From Devosia soli (lineage in GTDB: Bacteria; Pseudomonadota; Alphaproteobacteria; Rhizobiales; Devosiaceae), in the NCBI RefSeq assembly GCF_000970455.1, contig NZ_LAJG01000005.1:434001-498000 (forward strand): a stretch of DNA of 64,000 nucleotides, read 5' to 3'. The notes below the pieces were generated by a model. It was given only the letters and a program-made list of their open reading frames with translations. It was not told where the DNA came from and searched no databases. The position numbers and the translations under genes are program-made. This document shows, piece after piece, positions 43,583 to 52,978 of this stretch; position 1 is the first letter of the stretch; each line of letters starts with the position of its first letter.

Positions 43583-44479
43583 ATGACGTTTGCACCTCTG
43601 CGGCGCGCTTTCGGCGCCATGATCCTCGGCCTTGCGGTGGCGGGAGCGGCGACCCTGCCTAGCTTTGCGGCAACGGTCGTGACGGTCAACGGGTTGACCA
43701 TCTCGGACGTGCAGGTCGATCAGCGGCTGCGCCTTTTCCGCATGGAAGGCAATAAAGGCGGCCGCAACGGCGCGCTCGACCAGCTGATCACCGAAGCCAT
43801 CCAGATGAGCGAGGCGAAGCGCCTCAACATCACCGTGTCCGACGCGCAGGTGGATGAAGCGCTGTTGCAGATCGCCCGCAACCTCAAGGTCAGCCAGGAT
43901 CGGCTCGTGCAGATGCTGAGCCAGGGTGGCGTCAGCACCGACACGCTCAAGGATCGCCTGCGCGCTTCGATTGCCTGGAATGCGGTCGGCGAACGCGCCG
44001 TGGCGCCGAACGTGCAGATTTCCGACCTCGAACTCGACCAGCGCGCTGCCCAGAAGGTGTCGGACTACCAGAAGTTCGACTATATCCTGAAAGAGATCAT
44101 CTTCGTGGGCTCGGGCGCCAGCGGCCGCAGCTCGCAAGCGAGCAATTATCGCTCCAAATTTAGCGGCTGCGACGGCGCGGTGCAGCTTTCGCTCGCCTAT
44201 ACTGACGCTGCCGTCGTCGATATCGGCCGCCGCCACGCCACACAGCTTCCTGAAGCCATGGCCAAGGAACTCGCTGGCATGAATGTTGGCGGAATCACCA
44301 AGCCGCGCGTCGTCGAGAACGGCGTTTCGATGCTGGCGATCTGCGAAAAGACGCAGGCCGAAGACCTGACCTTCGTGAAGGACGATCTTCGCGCCGAAGT
44401 GGGCGGCGATAGCATGAAGGCGCAGGTCGACGCGTATCTCGCGCAGCTGCGCAAGGACGCCAAGATCGTCTACAACTGA
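43583..44479 (+). CDS. SurA-like periplasmic chaperone / peptidyl-prolyl isomerase homologue
   Basis: A 298-residue secreted protein. Signal peptide (cleavage near PSFAAT), SurA N-terminal chaperone domain (VVTVNGLTISDVQVDQRLRLF, ALDQLITEAIQMSEAKRLNI), then a parvulin-like region about residues 165-275. That region shows few catalytic parvulin residues, so isomerase activity is doubtful and holdase function more likely. It lies between lptD and pdxA, the usual alphaproteobacterial location, and probably assists barrel proteins such as LptD. Confidence 0.87.
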   Translation: MTFAPLRRAFGAMILGLAVAGAATLPSFAATVVTVNGLTISDVQVDQRLRLFRMEGNKGGRNGALDQLITEAIQMSEAKRLNITVSDAQVDEALLQIARNLKVSQDRLVQMLSQGGVSTDTLKDRLRASIAWNAVGERAVAPNVQISDLELDQRAAQKVSDYQKFDYILKEIIFVGSGASGRSSQASNYRSKFSGCDGAVQLSLAYTDAAVVDIGRRHATQLPEAMAKELAGMNVGGITKPRVVENGVSMLAICEKTQAEDLTFVKDDLRAEVGGDSMKAQVDAYLAQLRKDAKIVYN

Positions 44480-44529
44480 CGCTCGCTCTAAGGCGACCTG
44501 ACTTCTTTTGCGGAGCCGCATCCTGACCG

Positions 44530-45558
44530 ATGCGCCTCCGCATTGCTTTGGGGGCAAGCATGGCGCCATTGGCGATCAGCATGGGCGAACCGGCCGGGAT
44601 CGGGCCGGATATTATCCTGTCGCTTTACGAGCAGCGGGCGGCGCTGGGCCTGAAGCCATTCGTTGTCTTTGGGCATGCCGGTTTTCTCAAGGAGCGGGCA
44701 CGGCGGCTGGGGCTGGACACCGAGATTGCTGCAGTTTCGCCTCATGAGGCCGAGGGTGCTTTTGGGACTGCCCTGCCCGTGATGGATATCGCCGGGGACG
44801 TGCCGGATCAGCCGGGGCGGCCGAATGGTGGCGCGGCGCCCGTGGTGATCGGGGCCATCGAGGAGGCGGTGGCGGCAGTCACGGCCGGAACCTGCAGCGG
44901 GTTGGTGACGGCCCCGATCCATAAGGGTGCGCTTTACGAGGCAGGGTTCCGGCATCCTGGGCACACCGAATTTCTGGCGGCGCTTTGTGCGGAAAATGGC
45001 GTCGAACCGCTGCCGGTGATGATGCTGGCGCATGAGGATTTGCGGACGGTGCCGCTGACCATCCATGTGCCGATCAAGGATGTGCCGGGGCTGATCTCGG
45101 TCGAGTTGATCCTTGAGACGCTGCGGGTGATGGACCGGGATCTCAAGGCGCGGTTCGGCATAGTACGGCCGCGCATTGCGGTGGCGGGGCTTAATCCGCA
45201 TGCGGGCGAAGGCGGGGCGATCGGGCGGGAGGAGATCGAGACGATCATTCCAGCGCTGGAAGCGGCGCGCAATGAGGGTCTCGACGTGGTGGGCCCCCTG
45301 CCCGGCGATACGCTGTTTTTCCCCAGGCACTGGCGGCAATATGATGCGGTGCTCGCCATGTATCACGACCAGGCGCTGATCCCGATCAAGACGGTGGCCT
45401 TCGATGCCGGGGTCAATGTGACGCTGGGCCTGCCGATCGTGCGGACCTCGCCGGACCATGGCACGGCATTTGACCTGGCGGGGACGGGAAAGGCCTCGAC
45501 ATCGAGCTTTCTCGCGGCCATAGCCATGGCGCACCAGATGACGGCCGGGACACCATGA
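44530..45558 (+). CDS. pdxA: 4-hydroxythreonine-4-phosphate dehydrogenase
   Basis: A 342-residue enzyme of pyridoxal 5'-phosphate synthesis that oxidises 4-phosphohydroxy-threonine. Segments: [60 protein letters not shown], and the metal-binding [11 protein letters not shown] followed by [14 protein letters not shown] 44560 (residue 11) is an alternative start closer to conserved sequence. The stop overlaps rsmA by 4 bases. Confidence 0.95.
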   Translation: MRLRIALGASMAPLAISMGEPAGIGPDIILSLYEQRAALGLKPFVVFGHAGFLKERARRLGLDTEIAAVSPHEAEGAFGTALPVMDIAGDVPDQPGRPNGGAAPVVIGAIEEAVAAVTAGTCSGLVTAPIHKGALYEAGFRHPGHTEFLAALCAENGVEPLPVMMLAHEDLRTVPLTIHVPIKDVPGLISVELILETLRVMDRDLKARFGIVRPRIAVAGLNPHAGEGGAIGREEIETIIPALEAARNEGLDVVGPLPGDTLFFPRHWRQYDAVLAMYHDQALIPIKTVAFDAGVNVTLGLPIVRTSPDHGTAFDLAGTGKASTSSFLAAIAMAHQMTAGTP

Positions 45559-46400
45559 GCCAGATCGACAACCTTCCACCGCTCCGCGAAGTCATCGCGA
45601 CTCATGGCCTTCGCGCCAAGAAGGAGCTTGGGCAGAATTTCCTGTTCGACCTCAACCTTACGGCGCGCATTGCGCGGGTGGGCGGATCGCTCGAGGGCGT
45701 GCGGGTGATCGAGGTAGGACCGGGGCCAGGCGGATTGACGCGGGCGCTCTTGGCGGAGGGTGCGCGAGAAGTGATCGCCATCGAGCGGGACGCGCGAGCG
45801 CTGCCGGCGCTGGCGGAGATTTCCGAGGCTTATCCGGGGCGGCTGACGGTGATCGCGGGCGATGCCATGGACATCGACTATCGGACGCTGGCTGACGGGC
45901 CGACGCGGCTCGTGGCCAACCTCCCCTATAATATCGGCACGCAACTGCTCACCGCCTGGCTGACGATGGAACCGTGGCCGCCGTTCTTCGAGAGCCTGAC
46001 GCTGATGTTCCAGCGCGAAGTGGCGGAACGGATCTGCGCGCGGCCGGGCGAAGACGCCTATGGGCGGCTCGGCGTCCTGGCCGGGTGGCGGACCGACGCG
46101 CGGATCGCGTTCAATGTGGGCAAGCAGGCCTTTGTCCCGCCGCCGAATGTGACCTCGGCGGTGGTGCATCTGGTGCCAAAGCCGGTTGAAGACGGTTTGC
46201 CGGTTCGCCACGTCGAGCAGGTTACCAAGGCTGCGTTCGGGCAGCGGCGGAAGATGGTGCGGCAATCGCTGAAATCGCTCGGGGTGCCGGTTGAAGGTCT
46301 GCTGGCGGCGGCCGAACTCAAGGGCGATGAGCGGGCCGAGGACCTTCCCATCGAGGCTTTCCTGGCGATGGCGCGGGCGCTTCCGGGGTTGAGAAGCTAG
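45555..46400 (+). CDS. rsmA: 16S rRNA dimethyladenosine transferase
   Basis: A 281-residue SAM-dependent methyltransferase (KsgA) that dimethylates two adjacent adenines in the 3'-terminal hairpin of 16S rRNA. Motifs: [13 protein letters not shown] motif [22 protein letters not shown], catalytic NLPYNIGT and the C-terminal [20 protein letters not shown]. It is coupled to pdxA through an ATGA overlap. Confidence 0.96.
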   Translation: MSQIDNLPPLREVIATHGLRAKKELGQNFLFDLNLTARIARVGGSLEGVRVIEVGPGPGGLTRALLAEGAREVIAIERDARALPALAEISEAYPGRLTVIAGDAMDIDYRTLADGPTRLVANLPYNIGTQLLTAWLTMEPWPPFFESLTLMFQREVAERICARPGEDAYGRLGVLAGWRTDARIAFNVGKQAFVPPPNVTSAVVHLVPKPVEDGLPVRHVEQVTKAAFGQRRKMVRQSLKSLGVPVEGLLAAAELKGDERAEDLPIEAFLAMARALPGLRS

Positions 46401-46436
46401 GCCCAGAGCCAGGTTAGGTTTTGGCGTAAGACGGCA

Positions 46437-46444
46437 TTAACCAT
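46437..46444. promoter_or_regulatory. CtrA-type half site TTAACCAT
   Basis: An exact match to the TTAACCAT element known for the cell-cycle regulator CtrA in alphaproteobacteria, 41 bases before the start of the beta-barrel gene. A single 8-mer can occur by chance. Confidence 0.3.
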
Positions 46445-46458
46445 GTTCGTTCAGATTT

Positions 46459-46477
46459 CCCTCACCATAAATGAGGG
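46459..46477 (+). promoter_or_regulatory. Leader hairpin sequestering the ribosome site
   Basis: CCCTCA and TGAGGG pair over a 7-base loop. The 3' arm contains the GAGGG ribosome site of the beta-barrel gene starting at 46486. Opening of the stem could therefore control translation. Confidence 0.45.
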
Positions 46478-46485
46478 CAGCTTCA

Positions 46486-47124
46486 ATGAACCGTCACACC
46501 GTCGCTTTGGCAGCAGCCCTGTTTGCCGCTGGCAGTTCGTCTCTTGCCCTGGCGGCTGATGTTGATGTCGATGCGTCGATTCCAGACGTGAATTACGGCC
46601 TCCAGGTCCGGAACTGGGATGGCCCGTTTGTCGGCGTCTTCGGTGGATATGAGCACGGCACCGTCACATCCCCTATCACCTTCGATCTCAATGGTGCGAT
46701 GTTGGGCGTCAATGCCGGTACTAACTTCACGCTTGAGAATGGCGTGGTGCTGGGCGTCGTCGGCGATATCGCGTGGTCGAATGCTAGTGACCCCGACGTA
46801 ATCGCTCCGCCCGGTGCGTTCGATGTGAACTGGTTCGGCAGCGTGCGCGGCAAGGTCGGCTACGATGCGGGCGCCTTCATGCCTTACCTCACGGGTGGTC
46901 TGGCGATCGCTGGCGGCAAGCTGACGGCGTCGACGGGTGATGTCGTTGCCTCGAACGCGCACTATGGCTGGACCTTGGGCGCGGGCGTCGAGGTCAAGGC
47001 GACCGAAAATATCGGGATCGATGTGTCCTATCGCTACTCCGACTATGGGGCGCGCGCCTATGGCGTGACCGACTGGAAGTTTGCGACGCATCAGATCACG
47101 GCGGGCGTGAACTGGCATTTCTGA
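46486..47124 (+). CDS. Outer-membrane beta-barrel protein (OmpA/Omp25-like)
   Basis: A 212-residue protein. Signal peptide cleaved near SLALAAD, then eight predicted amphipathic strands with aromatic girdles (WDGPFVGVFGGYEHG, LGVVGDIAWS, GSVRGKVGYDAGAFMPYLTGGLAIAGG, WTLGAGVEVKATENIGIDVSYRYSDYG). It ends in the terminal aromatic VNWHF motif recognised by BamA. Family: the Omp25/RopB-type porin-like barrels of Hyphomicrobiales. Start ATG 46486 follows GAGGG. The gene interrupts the usual rsmA-gmk junction. Confidence 0.9.
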   Translation: MNRHTVALAAALFAAGSSSLALAADVDVDASIPDVNYGLQVRNWDGPFVGVFGGYEHGTVTSPITFDLNGAMLGVNAGTNFTLENGVVLGVVGDIAWSNASDPDVIAPPGAFDVNWFGSVRGKVGYDAGAFMPYLTGGLAIAGGKLTASTGDVVASNAHYGWTLGAGVEVKATENIGIDVSYRYSDYGARAYGVTDWKFATHQITAGVNWHF

Positions 47125-47141
47125 ACGTCTATCGCCTGAGC

Positions 47142-47183
47142 AAACCAAAAGCCTGCCCTTTCGCTAGGGCAGGCTTTTGGTTT
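47142..47183. terminator. Bidirectional intrinsic terminator
   Basis: A perfect 18-bp stem (AAACCAAAAGCCTGCCCT and its complement) with loop TTCGCT. The stem itself ends in an A run on one side and a T run on the other. It lies between the stops of the convergent beta-barrel and MFS genes and should end both transcripts. Confidence 0.9.
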
Positions 47184-47189
47184 TGAAGG

Positions 47190-48422
47190 TTATTGCGCCA
47201 AGGGACCTTGCGCCGGCTGTTCGGCTTCGGGGAGTGGCGCGATGAAGGCTAGCCGGATGGCGACCAGCACTGCAAGGACAGTCGCCGTGCCGCAGACGAA
47301 GAGGACGCCGGGCCAGTTCCAGGCGGTCCAGGCATAGCCACCGAGCGTGCCGAGGGACGAGGCGCCGAGATAATAGGCGACCAGATAGAGGGCGGAAGCC
47401 TGGGCCTTGCCGGTGCGGGCGCGGCGGGTGACCCAGGCGCTGGCAACGCCATGGGCGGCGAAGAAGCCCATGGTGGCGATGGCGAGGCCGAGGATGGTGA
47501 TGGCGGTGTTCTCGAAGGCGGTCAGCGCCATGCCGGAACCCATCAGCGTGACAAGCGCCCAGAAGACCTTGCGGCGGCCGAGACGTTGGGAGAGGCCACC
47601 GGCCCAAGTGGAGCTGAGGCTGCCCAACAAATAGACGAGGAAGATGGCAGCGATGGCCGAATGGCTGAGAAGGAAGGGCGGCAGGGCCAGACGGAAGCCG
47701 GCATAGTTGTAGAGCGTGACGAAGGCGCCCATGAGCAAGAAGGAGCTAGCGAAGAGCCAGGGGAGCGCGGCATCGGCAAAGCTCGCGCGGCAACGGCGCC
47801 AGAGTTCGGGCAGGCGAATGGGATCCCGAACCGAACGGCGCGGCTGGGGCAAAAGCACGATGACGGCGAGGACCGCTGCCATGATGAGCGCGGCGAGAAT
47901 GCCGGTGCCGAGGCGCCAGCCGAGCAGGTCGGAGAGAATGCCGGAAATGACGCGGCCGGCCATGCCGCCGATGGCGGTGCCGCCGATGTAAAGGCCCATG
48001 GAAAAGCCGAGGCCATCGGCGTCCATTTCCTCGGAGAGATAGACCATGGCGACGGCGGGAATACCGGCGAGGGAAAGGCCCATGGCGGTGCGGAGGGCGA
48101 TGAGCTGCCACCAGGTTTGCGCGAGCGGCAGGAGGAGGCCCAGAAGAGCGGTGATGGCAAGGGCGCCGACCATGAGGCGACGGCGGCCGAGGCGATCGGA
48201 GACGAAGCTGGCGGGGATCAGCGCAACGGCCATGGTGGCCGTGGTGACTGACAGCGCCAGGGAAGCAGTGCCGGCGTCACGCACCCAGTATTGGGCGAAC
48301 ATGGGCAGCAAGGGCTGCACCGAATAGAGCGACGCGAAGACCGAAAAGGCCGAGAGGAAGAAGGCGACGTTTGCGCGCAGAAATTCAGGCGTGCCGCGAC
48401 GGATGCCCGGCACTGCCGGCAT
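47190..48422 (-). CDS. MFS transporter, YnfM-like
   Basis: A 410-residue, 12-TM major facilitator. Motifs: SVQPLLPMFAQYW, SFVSDRLGRRRLMVGAL (motif A), RTAMGLSLAGIPAVAMVYLSEEM and GGTAIGGMAGRVISGILSDLLGWR. The last two are characteristic of the YnfM/arabinose-efflux-like subgroup. The substrate is unknown. It starts two bases after the gmk stop, so it is the last gene of the fab-mltG-yicC-gmk transcription unit. Confidence 0.9.
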   Translation of the reverse strand: MPAVPGIRRGTPEFLRANVAFFLSAFSVFASLYSVQPLLPMFAQYWVRDAGTASLALSVTTATMAVALIPASFVSDRLGRRRLMVGALAITALLGLLLPLAQTWWQLIALRTAMGLSLAGIPAVAMVYLSEEMDADGLGFSMGLYIGGTAIGGMAGRVISGILSDLLGWRLGTGILAALIMAAVLAVIVLLPQPRRSVRDPIRLPELWRRCRASFADAALPWLFASSFLLMGAFVTLYNYAGFRLALPPFLLSHSAIAAIFLVYLLGSLSSTWAGGLSQRLGRRKVFWALVTLMGSGMALTAFENTAITILGLAIATMGFFAAHGVASAWVTRRARTGKAQASALYLVAYYLGASSLGTLGGYAWTAWNWPGVLFVCGTATVLAVLVAIRLAFIAPLPEAEQPAQGPLAQ

Positions 48423-48424
48423 GG

Positions 48425-49063
48425 TCAGGCGGGGCCGATCTGGTTTTGCAGATCGCGCACGAAACCATCGAGGTCGCGCTGGCGCTTACGTTCCAGACGG
48501 GCCGAGGCCAAGATGGCGCGGACGCGGGCGACGGAAAGTTCGAGGTCTTCGTTGACGAGGACATAGTCGTATTCGTTGTAATGATCCATCTCGCGGCGCG
48601 CGTTCTTGAGGCGCTTTTCGATGGTGCCGACGCTGTCCTGAGCGCGGCGTTCGAGACGGGCGCGCAGTTCCTTGATCGAGGGCGGCAGGATGAAGACCGT
48701 GACCATGTCGGCGCGGCACTTTTCATAAAGCTGCAGCGTGCCCTGATAATCGATGTCGAAGAGGATGTCGTTGCCGGCGGAGAGCTGTTCTTCGACGCGG
48801 GCGCGCGGGGTGCCGTAGAAATTGCCGTGGACTTCAGCCGATTCAAGCAGACCGCCGTCGCGGCGCATCTGCTCGAAGGTCGGCACATCGATGAAATGAT
48901 AATGCTTGCCATCGATCTCGTCGGTACGGCGGGCGCGGGTCGTGACCGAAACGGAAAGCTTGATATTGGGATCGGCGCCGAAAAGGGCGCGCGAGATCGA
49001 GGATTTTCCGGCGCCCGAAGGCGAGGCGAGGACGAGCATGACGCCGCGGCGCTGAAAATCCAT
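48425..49063 (-). CDS. gmk: Guanylate kinase
   Basis: A 212-residue P-loop kinase (SPSGAGKSS near residue 14) that converts GMP to GDP. Other motifs: VSVTTRARRTDEIDGKHYHF, the GMP-binding ESAEVHGNFYGTPR and ILFDIDYQG. It lies downstream of yicC and mltG in the same direction. Confidence 0.96.
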   Translation of the reverse strand: MDFQRRGVMLVLASPSGAGKSSISRALFGADPNIKLSVSVTTRARRTDEIDGKHYHFIDVPTFEQMRRDGGLLESAEVHGNFYGTPRARVEEQLSAGNDILFDIDYQGTLQLYEKCRADMVTVFILPPSIKELRARLERRAQDSVGTIEKRLKNARREMDHYNEYDYVLVNEDLELSVARVRAILASARLERKRQRDLDGFVRDLQNQIGPA

Positions 49064-49074
49064 GAGAAGCTACT

Positions 49075-49959
49075 CTACTCGATGTTTTGGACTTGCTCGC
49101 GTAGTTGATCGATCGCTGCCTTGAGGTCAAGGCCGATGGCGGTCAGCTCCACTGCGTTCGATTTCGAGCAAAGCGTATTGGCTTCGCGATTGAACTCCTG
49201 AGCGAGAAAATCGAGGCGGCGGCCCACTGGGCCGGCGCTGGCGAGAAGCGCGCGGGCGCCGGCAATGTGGGCGCGGAGGCGATCGATCTCTTCCTGGATA
49301 TCGGCCTTGGTCGCGAGCACAAGGGCTTCCTGGGCAAGGCGCTCGGGGGAGATGTCGGCCTCCTGACGAAGGGAGGCGACCTGCTGGCTGAGGCGGGCAG
49401 CTATGGTTTCGCGCGAACGGGCAGGATGAGCATCGGCCTGATTGACCAGCCCGGCGATAACGTCGATCTGTGCGGCGAGAATTTCGGCGATGCGGGCGCC
49501 TTCCTGAAGGCGCGATTGAAGAAGGCCGGCGATCGCTTCGCGGGCAGCGCCCATAAGGATGGGTTCAAGACCTTCTTCGTCGAGTCCCCTGCCCTCTTCG
49601 ACGGTGAGGACGCCGGGAAGGGCGAGAATGCCATCGAGCGTGGGTCGCTGTGCATCAAGATGCATGGCCAGCGAATCCATTGCGGCAAGTACGATCTTGA
49701 GCGCGGCCTCATTGACCGTCACGGCACCGGAGGGCCCCTGCCGCTCGATGGAGACAGCCAGATTGACCGATCCGCGCGAAAGCGACTGGCCAACGAGCTG
49801 GCGCAACGGGATATCAAAGGCATCAAGGCCCGGGGCGAGGCGCGTGCGAATATCGAGGCCGCGGCCATTGACCGACTTGAGCTCGACGCGGAGACGCCCG
49901 GCGCCAAAGGCGGCGTCTGACCGGGCATAGCCGGTCATGCTCGCAAGGCGGGATGTCAC
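49075..49959 (-). CDS. yicC: YicC/YloC-family endoribonuclease
   Basis: A 294-residue protein. The N-terminal half (SMTGYARSDAAFGAGRLRVELKSVNGRGLDIRTRLAP) and the C-terminal domain (GRRLDFLAQEFNREANTLCSKSNAVELT) are both characteristic. E. coli YicC is an endoribonuclease that promotes decay of small RNAs. The start overlaps the mltG stop by 4 bases. Confidence 0.93.
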   Translation of the reverse strand: MTSRLASMTGYARSDAAFGAGRLRVELKSVNGRGLDIRTRLAPGLDAFDIPLRQLVGQSLSRGSVNLAVSIERQGPSGAVTVNEAALKIVLAAMDSLAMHLDAQRPTLDGILALPGVLTVEEGRGLDEEGLEPILMGAAREAIAGLLQSRLQEGARIAEILAAQIDVIAGLVNQADAHPARSRETIAARLSQQVASLRQEADISPERLAQEALVLATKADIQEEIDRLRAHIAGARALLASAGPVGRRLDFLAQEFNREANTLCSKSNAVELTAIGLDLKAAIDQLREQVQNIE

Positions 49960-51077
49960 TGACCGGTGCCCTGGGCGTCAGTCGCCTGTTGCGCTTCTTC
50001 TGCTTCCAGGGCCTGGCGGGCGGCTTCCGCCTCTTGGGCGGCCTGCTCGGCAGACTGGCGCTCGATCTCCCGATACCGCGCGACATTTTCCTGATGCTCG
50101 GCATAAGTCTCGGCAAAGACGTGGCCATCGCGCGGGGATGCGCCCTTGGCGACGAAATAGAGATAGTTGTGGTCATCCGGATGGGCGACGGCTTCCAGCG
50201 CATCAATGCCGGGGTTGGCGATCGGCGTCGGGGGAAGACCATCGATCTGGTAGGTATTGTAGGGCGTTTCTTCCTGAATTTCGGAACGGCGCAGGCCGCG
50301 TTCGAGCTGTGACTGGCCCTTGGTGATGCCATAGATGATCGTCGGATCGGACTGGAGGCGCATGCCTTCACGCAGGCGATTGACAAAAACGGCGGCGACC
50401 TGGGGACGTTCTTCGGGAACGCCGGTTTCACGCTCGACGATGGACGCGAGGATGAGAAGCTGCGCGGGTGACTCGAGCGGCAGATCCGCCTCGCGACCCT
50501 CCCACACTTCGTTTAGCGCCGTGGTCATCGCCGCCTGCATGCGGTCGATCACGGACTGGCGGGTATCGCCGGGAATATAATCGTAGCTGCCGGGAAGGAT
50601 CGATCCTTCCGGTGGCAGGGTGTCGATGGTTCCGGTCAGGCGATCATCAGCGTTGACGCGCTGCACGACCTGCCAGGAGGTCCAGCCTTCCGGAATGGTG
50701 ACGGCATAACGGATCGGCGTGCCGGTCGTCAGCTCGTTGAGGATTTCGGACATGCTTGCGTGCGCAGGGATGGTGAAATCGCCAGCCTTGACGGTGGTGT
50801 TTTCGGCGACGCGGCTGCCGAACTGGCTGAAGATCAGCGCATTGGAAATAAAACCCTGCTCTTCGAGGCGGCTGGCCGTGGTCGACAGCGCATTGCCGGT
50901 CTCGACGCGGAAGACGCGTTCTTCGGGCAGCGGACCATCGCCATAATATTGCGAAGCGACGAAGAGGAAACCACCGCCAACGACGACGAGGCCGATTACC
51001 AGCAAGGTAAGGAGTGCATTGAGCACATCGACGAGACCATTGGACGAGCGGCGGCGGCGTTTACGTCGTTCGTTCAT
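49956..51077 (-). CDS. mltG: Endolytic murein transglycosylase MltG
   Basis: A 373-residue inner-membrane enzyme that cleaves nascent peptidoglycan strands. An Arg/Lys-rich cytosolic N-terminus (1-12), one membrane helix (about 15-42), then a periplasmic YceG domain. The catalytic region is LASIVERETGVPEERPQVAAVF with the acidic ERE at 215-217, followed by MRLQSDPTIIYG. The C-terminal tail (about 335-373) is Glu/Gln/Ala-rich and probably a coiled coil, longer than in E. coli. Confidence 0.94.
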   Translation of the reverse strand: MNERRKRRRRSSNGLVDVLNALLTLLVIGLVVVGGGFLFVASQYYGDGPLPEERVFRVETGNALSTTASRLEEQGFISNALIFSQFGSRVAENTTVKAGDFTIPAHASMSEILNELTTGTPIRYAVTIPEGWTSWQVVQRVNADDRLTGTIDTLPPEGSILPGSYDYIPGDTRQSVIDRMQAAMTTALNEVWEGREADLPLESPAQLLILASIVERETGVPEERPQVAAVFVNRLREGMRLQSDPTIIYGITKGQSQLERGLRRSEIQEETPYNTYQIDGLPPTPIANPGIDALEAVAHPDDHNYLYFVAKGASPRDGHVFAETYAEHQENVARYREIERQSAEQAAQEAEAARQALEAEEAQQATDAQGTGQ

Positions 51078-51173
51078 CGTTGGGAATCACCTCTGGCCCG
51101 TTTCGGCATCTTATTAGCCGCCACAGAGTGGCGAAGCGGCGGCATTGTTTGCAATGGATTTGAATAAAAACAA

Positions 51174-51205
51174 GGGGCACGTTGCCTGGTCTGGCAACGT
51201 GCCCC
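51174..51205 (-). terminator. Intrinsic terminator downstream of fabF
   Basis: A 13-bp perfect stem GGGGCACGTTGCC / GGCAACGTGCCCC with a 6-base loop. On the minus strand it is followed by TTGTTTTTATT. It separates the fab genes from mltG-yicC-gmk, so the latter need read-through or their own promoter in 51078-51170. Confidence 0.85.
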
Positions 51206-51223
51206 TCTTGATCATCGAAAAAA

Positions 51224-52492
51224 TCAGGCGACCTTGCGCATGACCAGCGTCGCATTGGTGCCGCCAAAGCCGAAGCTATTGGACAGCGCCACGTTGATTT
51301 CCTTCTTGAGCGCCACCTTGGGGACAAGGTTGATCGGCGTTTCGACGGAGGGATTATCAAGGTTGAGCGTCGGCGGGGCGATGCCGTCGCGCATGGCGAG
51401 AAGGCAGAAGATGGCTTCGACCGAACCTGCAGCACCAAGAAGGTGACCGATGGCCGACTTGGTCGAGCTCATCACGCGGCCTTCGGCGGCAGCGCCCAAG
51501 ACGCGGGTGACGGCGCCGAGTTCGATTTCGTCGCCAAGCGGCGTCGAGGTGCCGTGGGCGTTGATATAATCGATTTCGGAAGCCGAAATACCGGCGCGCT
51601 TGACAGCGGCGCTCATGGCGCGGAAGCCACCATCGCCATCCGGCGCGGGCGCCGTGATGTGATAGGCGTCGCCCGAGAGGCCATAGCCGATGATTTCGCC
51701 ATAGATCTTGGCGCCGCGGGCCTTGGCGCGCTCATAGTCTTCGAGCACGACGATGCCGGCGCCTTCACCCATAACGAAGCCGTCGCGATCCTTATCATAA
51801 GGACGGGACGCGGCGGTCGGATTGTCGTTGAAGCCAGTCGAAAGCGCGCGCGCGGCAGCGAAGCCAGCGAGCGACAGACGATTGACGCAGCTTTCGGCGC
51901 CACCGGCCACCATCACATCGGCATCGCCGAGCGCGATCAGCCGGGCCGCATCGCCGATGGCGTGGGCGCCGGTCGAACAGGCGGTGACGACGGAATGGTT
52001 CGGCCCCTTGAGGCCGAAGCGGATCGACACGTGGCCGGAGGCCAGGTTGATCAGACGGCCCGGAATAAAGAACGGGCTGATGCGGCGCGGACCCTTTTCG
52101 TGCAGCGTGACGGAGGCATCATAGATGCCGCCGATGCCGCCAATGCCAGAGCCGATCAGGACGCCAGTGCGCTCCTGTTCTTCCTGGGTCTTGGGTTCTA
52201 CACCCGCATTCTGGATGGCCTGGGTGGCAGCAGCCATGGCATAGACGATGAAATCGTCGACCTTGCGCTGTTCCTTGGCTTCCATCCACTCGTCGGGATT
52301 GTATTTGCCCTCGGCATAATCCCCGAGGGGTAGCCGATGGGCGATTTGGCAGGCGATATCATCGACCTGGAAGTCGTCGATACGCTTGGCTCCACTCTTG
52401 CCTGCGATAATATTGGCCCAGGTGGCCTCCACTCCGCAACCAAGGGGCGTGACAAGCCCCATTCCGGTGACGACGACTCGGCGCAGTTCCAT
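51224..52492 (-). CDS. fabF: Beta-ketoacyl-ACP synthase II
   Basis: A 422-residue condensing enzyme that elongates acyl-ACP with malonyl-ACP. Catalytic C172 lies in VVTACSTGAHAIG; the two histidines lie in INAHGTSTPLGD and TKSAIGHLLGAAG. It is encoded directly downstream of acpP (21-bp gap) and upstream of a strong terminator. Confidence 0.97.
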   Translation of the reverse strand: MELRRVVVTGMGLVTPLGCGVEATWANIIAGKSGAKRIDDFQVDDIACQIAHRLPLGDYAEGKYNPDEWMEAKEQRKVDDFIVYAMAAATQAIQNAGVEPKTQEEQERTGVLIGSGIGGIGGIYDASVTLHEKGPRRISPFFIPGRLINLASGHVSIRFGLKGPNHSVVTACSTGAHAIGDAARLIALGDADVMVAGGAESCVNRLSLAGFAAARALSTGFNDNPTAASRPYDKDRDGFVMGEGAGIVVLEDYERAKARGAKIYGEIIGYGLSGDAYHITAPAPDGDGGFRAMSAAVKRAGISASEIDYINAHGTSTPLGDEIELGAVTRVLGAAAEGRVMSSTKSAIGHLLGAAGSVEAIFCLLAMRDGIAPPTLNLDNPSVETPINLVPKVALKKEINVALSNSFGFGGTNATLVMRKVA

Positions 52493-52513
52493 GTCTATCC
52501 CTGCCCGGCCAGC

Positions 52514-52750
52514 TTAGCTGGTGGCCTTGGTCAGGAAAGCCACGGCGTCGCCGAACGTCTGGATCGACTCGGCAGCGTCGTCGGGGATCTCGACCGAGAA
52601 TTCTTCCTCGAAAGCCATCACCAGCTCGACCTGATCGAGCGAGTCGGCGCCCAGATCGTCGATGAAGCTGGCCTTTTCGGTGACCTTCTCGGCGTCCACA
52701 TTGAGGTGTTCCACAACGATCTTGCGGACCCGATCAGCGACATCGCTCAT
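52514..52750 (-). CDS. acpP: Acyl carrier protein
   Basis: A 78-residue acidic protein. Ser37 in [12 protein letters not shown] carries the phosphopantetheine arm that holds growing acyl chains. Typical family length. An A/T-rich leader (AAAAAGGGAAGTC on the minus strand) provides a strong ribosome site. Confidence 0.98.
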   Translation of the reverse strand: MSDVADRVRKIVVEHLNVDAEKVTEKASFIDDLGADSLDQVELVMAFEEEFSVEIPDDAAESIQTFGDAVAFLTKATS

Positions 52751-52943
52751 ATTTGACTTCCCTTTTTAGAAATCGACGTTTCGTTTCGCTTCTTATTGGC
52801 GATGCGCCAATTCAGCAAGCTCGGTTTTGACTTTGCCGGGGCGCAATGTAAGCGGCCTTTCAGGCGCTCGCAAGGGAACCGGCAAGAGTTAACGCGGCGG
52901 CGAGTAACACGTTTCAAAATGCTTTGCCAGCCGCGCGAACCTT

Positions 52944-52972
52944 GGTTTCCAAGGGTTTTGGACCCTTGAAAC
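52944..52972 (-). promoter_or_regulatory. Hairpin just after fabG
   Basis: GGTTTC-CAAGGGT / ACCCTTGAAACC stem of about 12 bp with one bulge, 6 bases after the fabG stop on the minus strand. No T run follows, so it may be a processing or attenuation site that uncouples acpP from fabG. Confidence 0.4.
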
Positions 52973-52978
52973 CGCGAT

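Noticed and set aside
43451-44569. A 372-residue minus-strand frame opposite the SurA-like gene
   Set aside because: Shadow of a conserved gene; it would also overlap the ends of lptD and pdxA.
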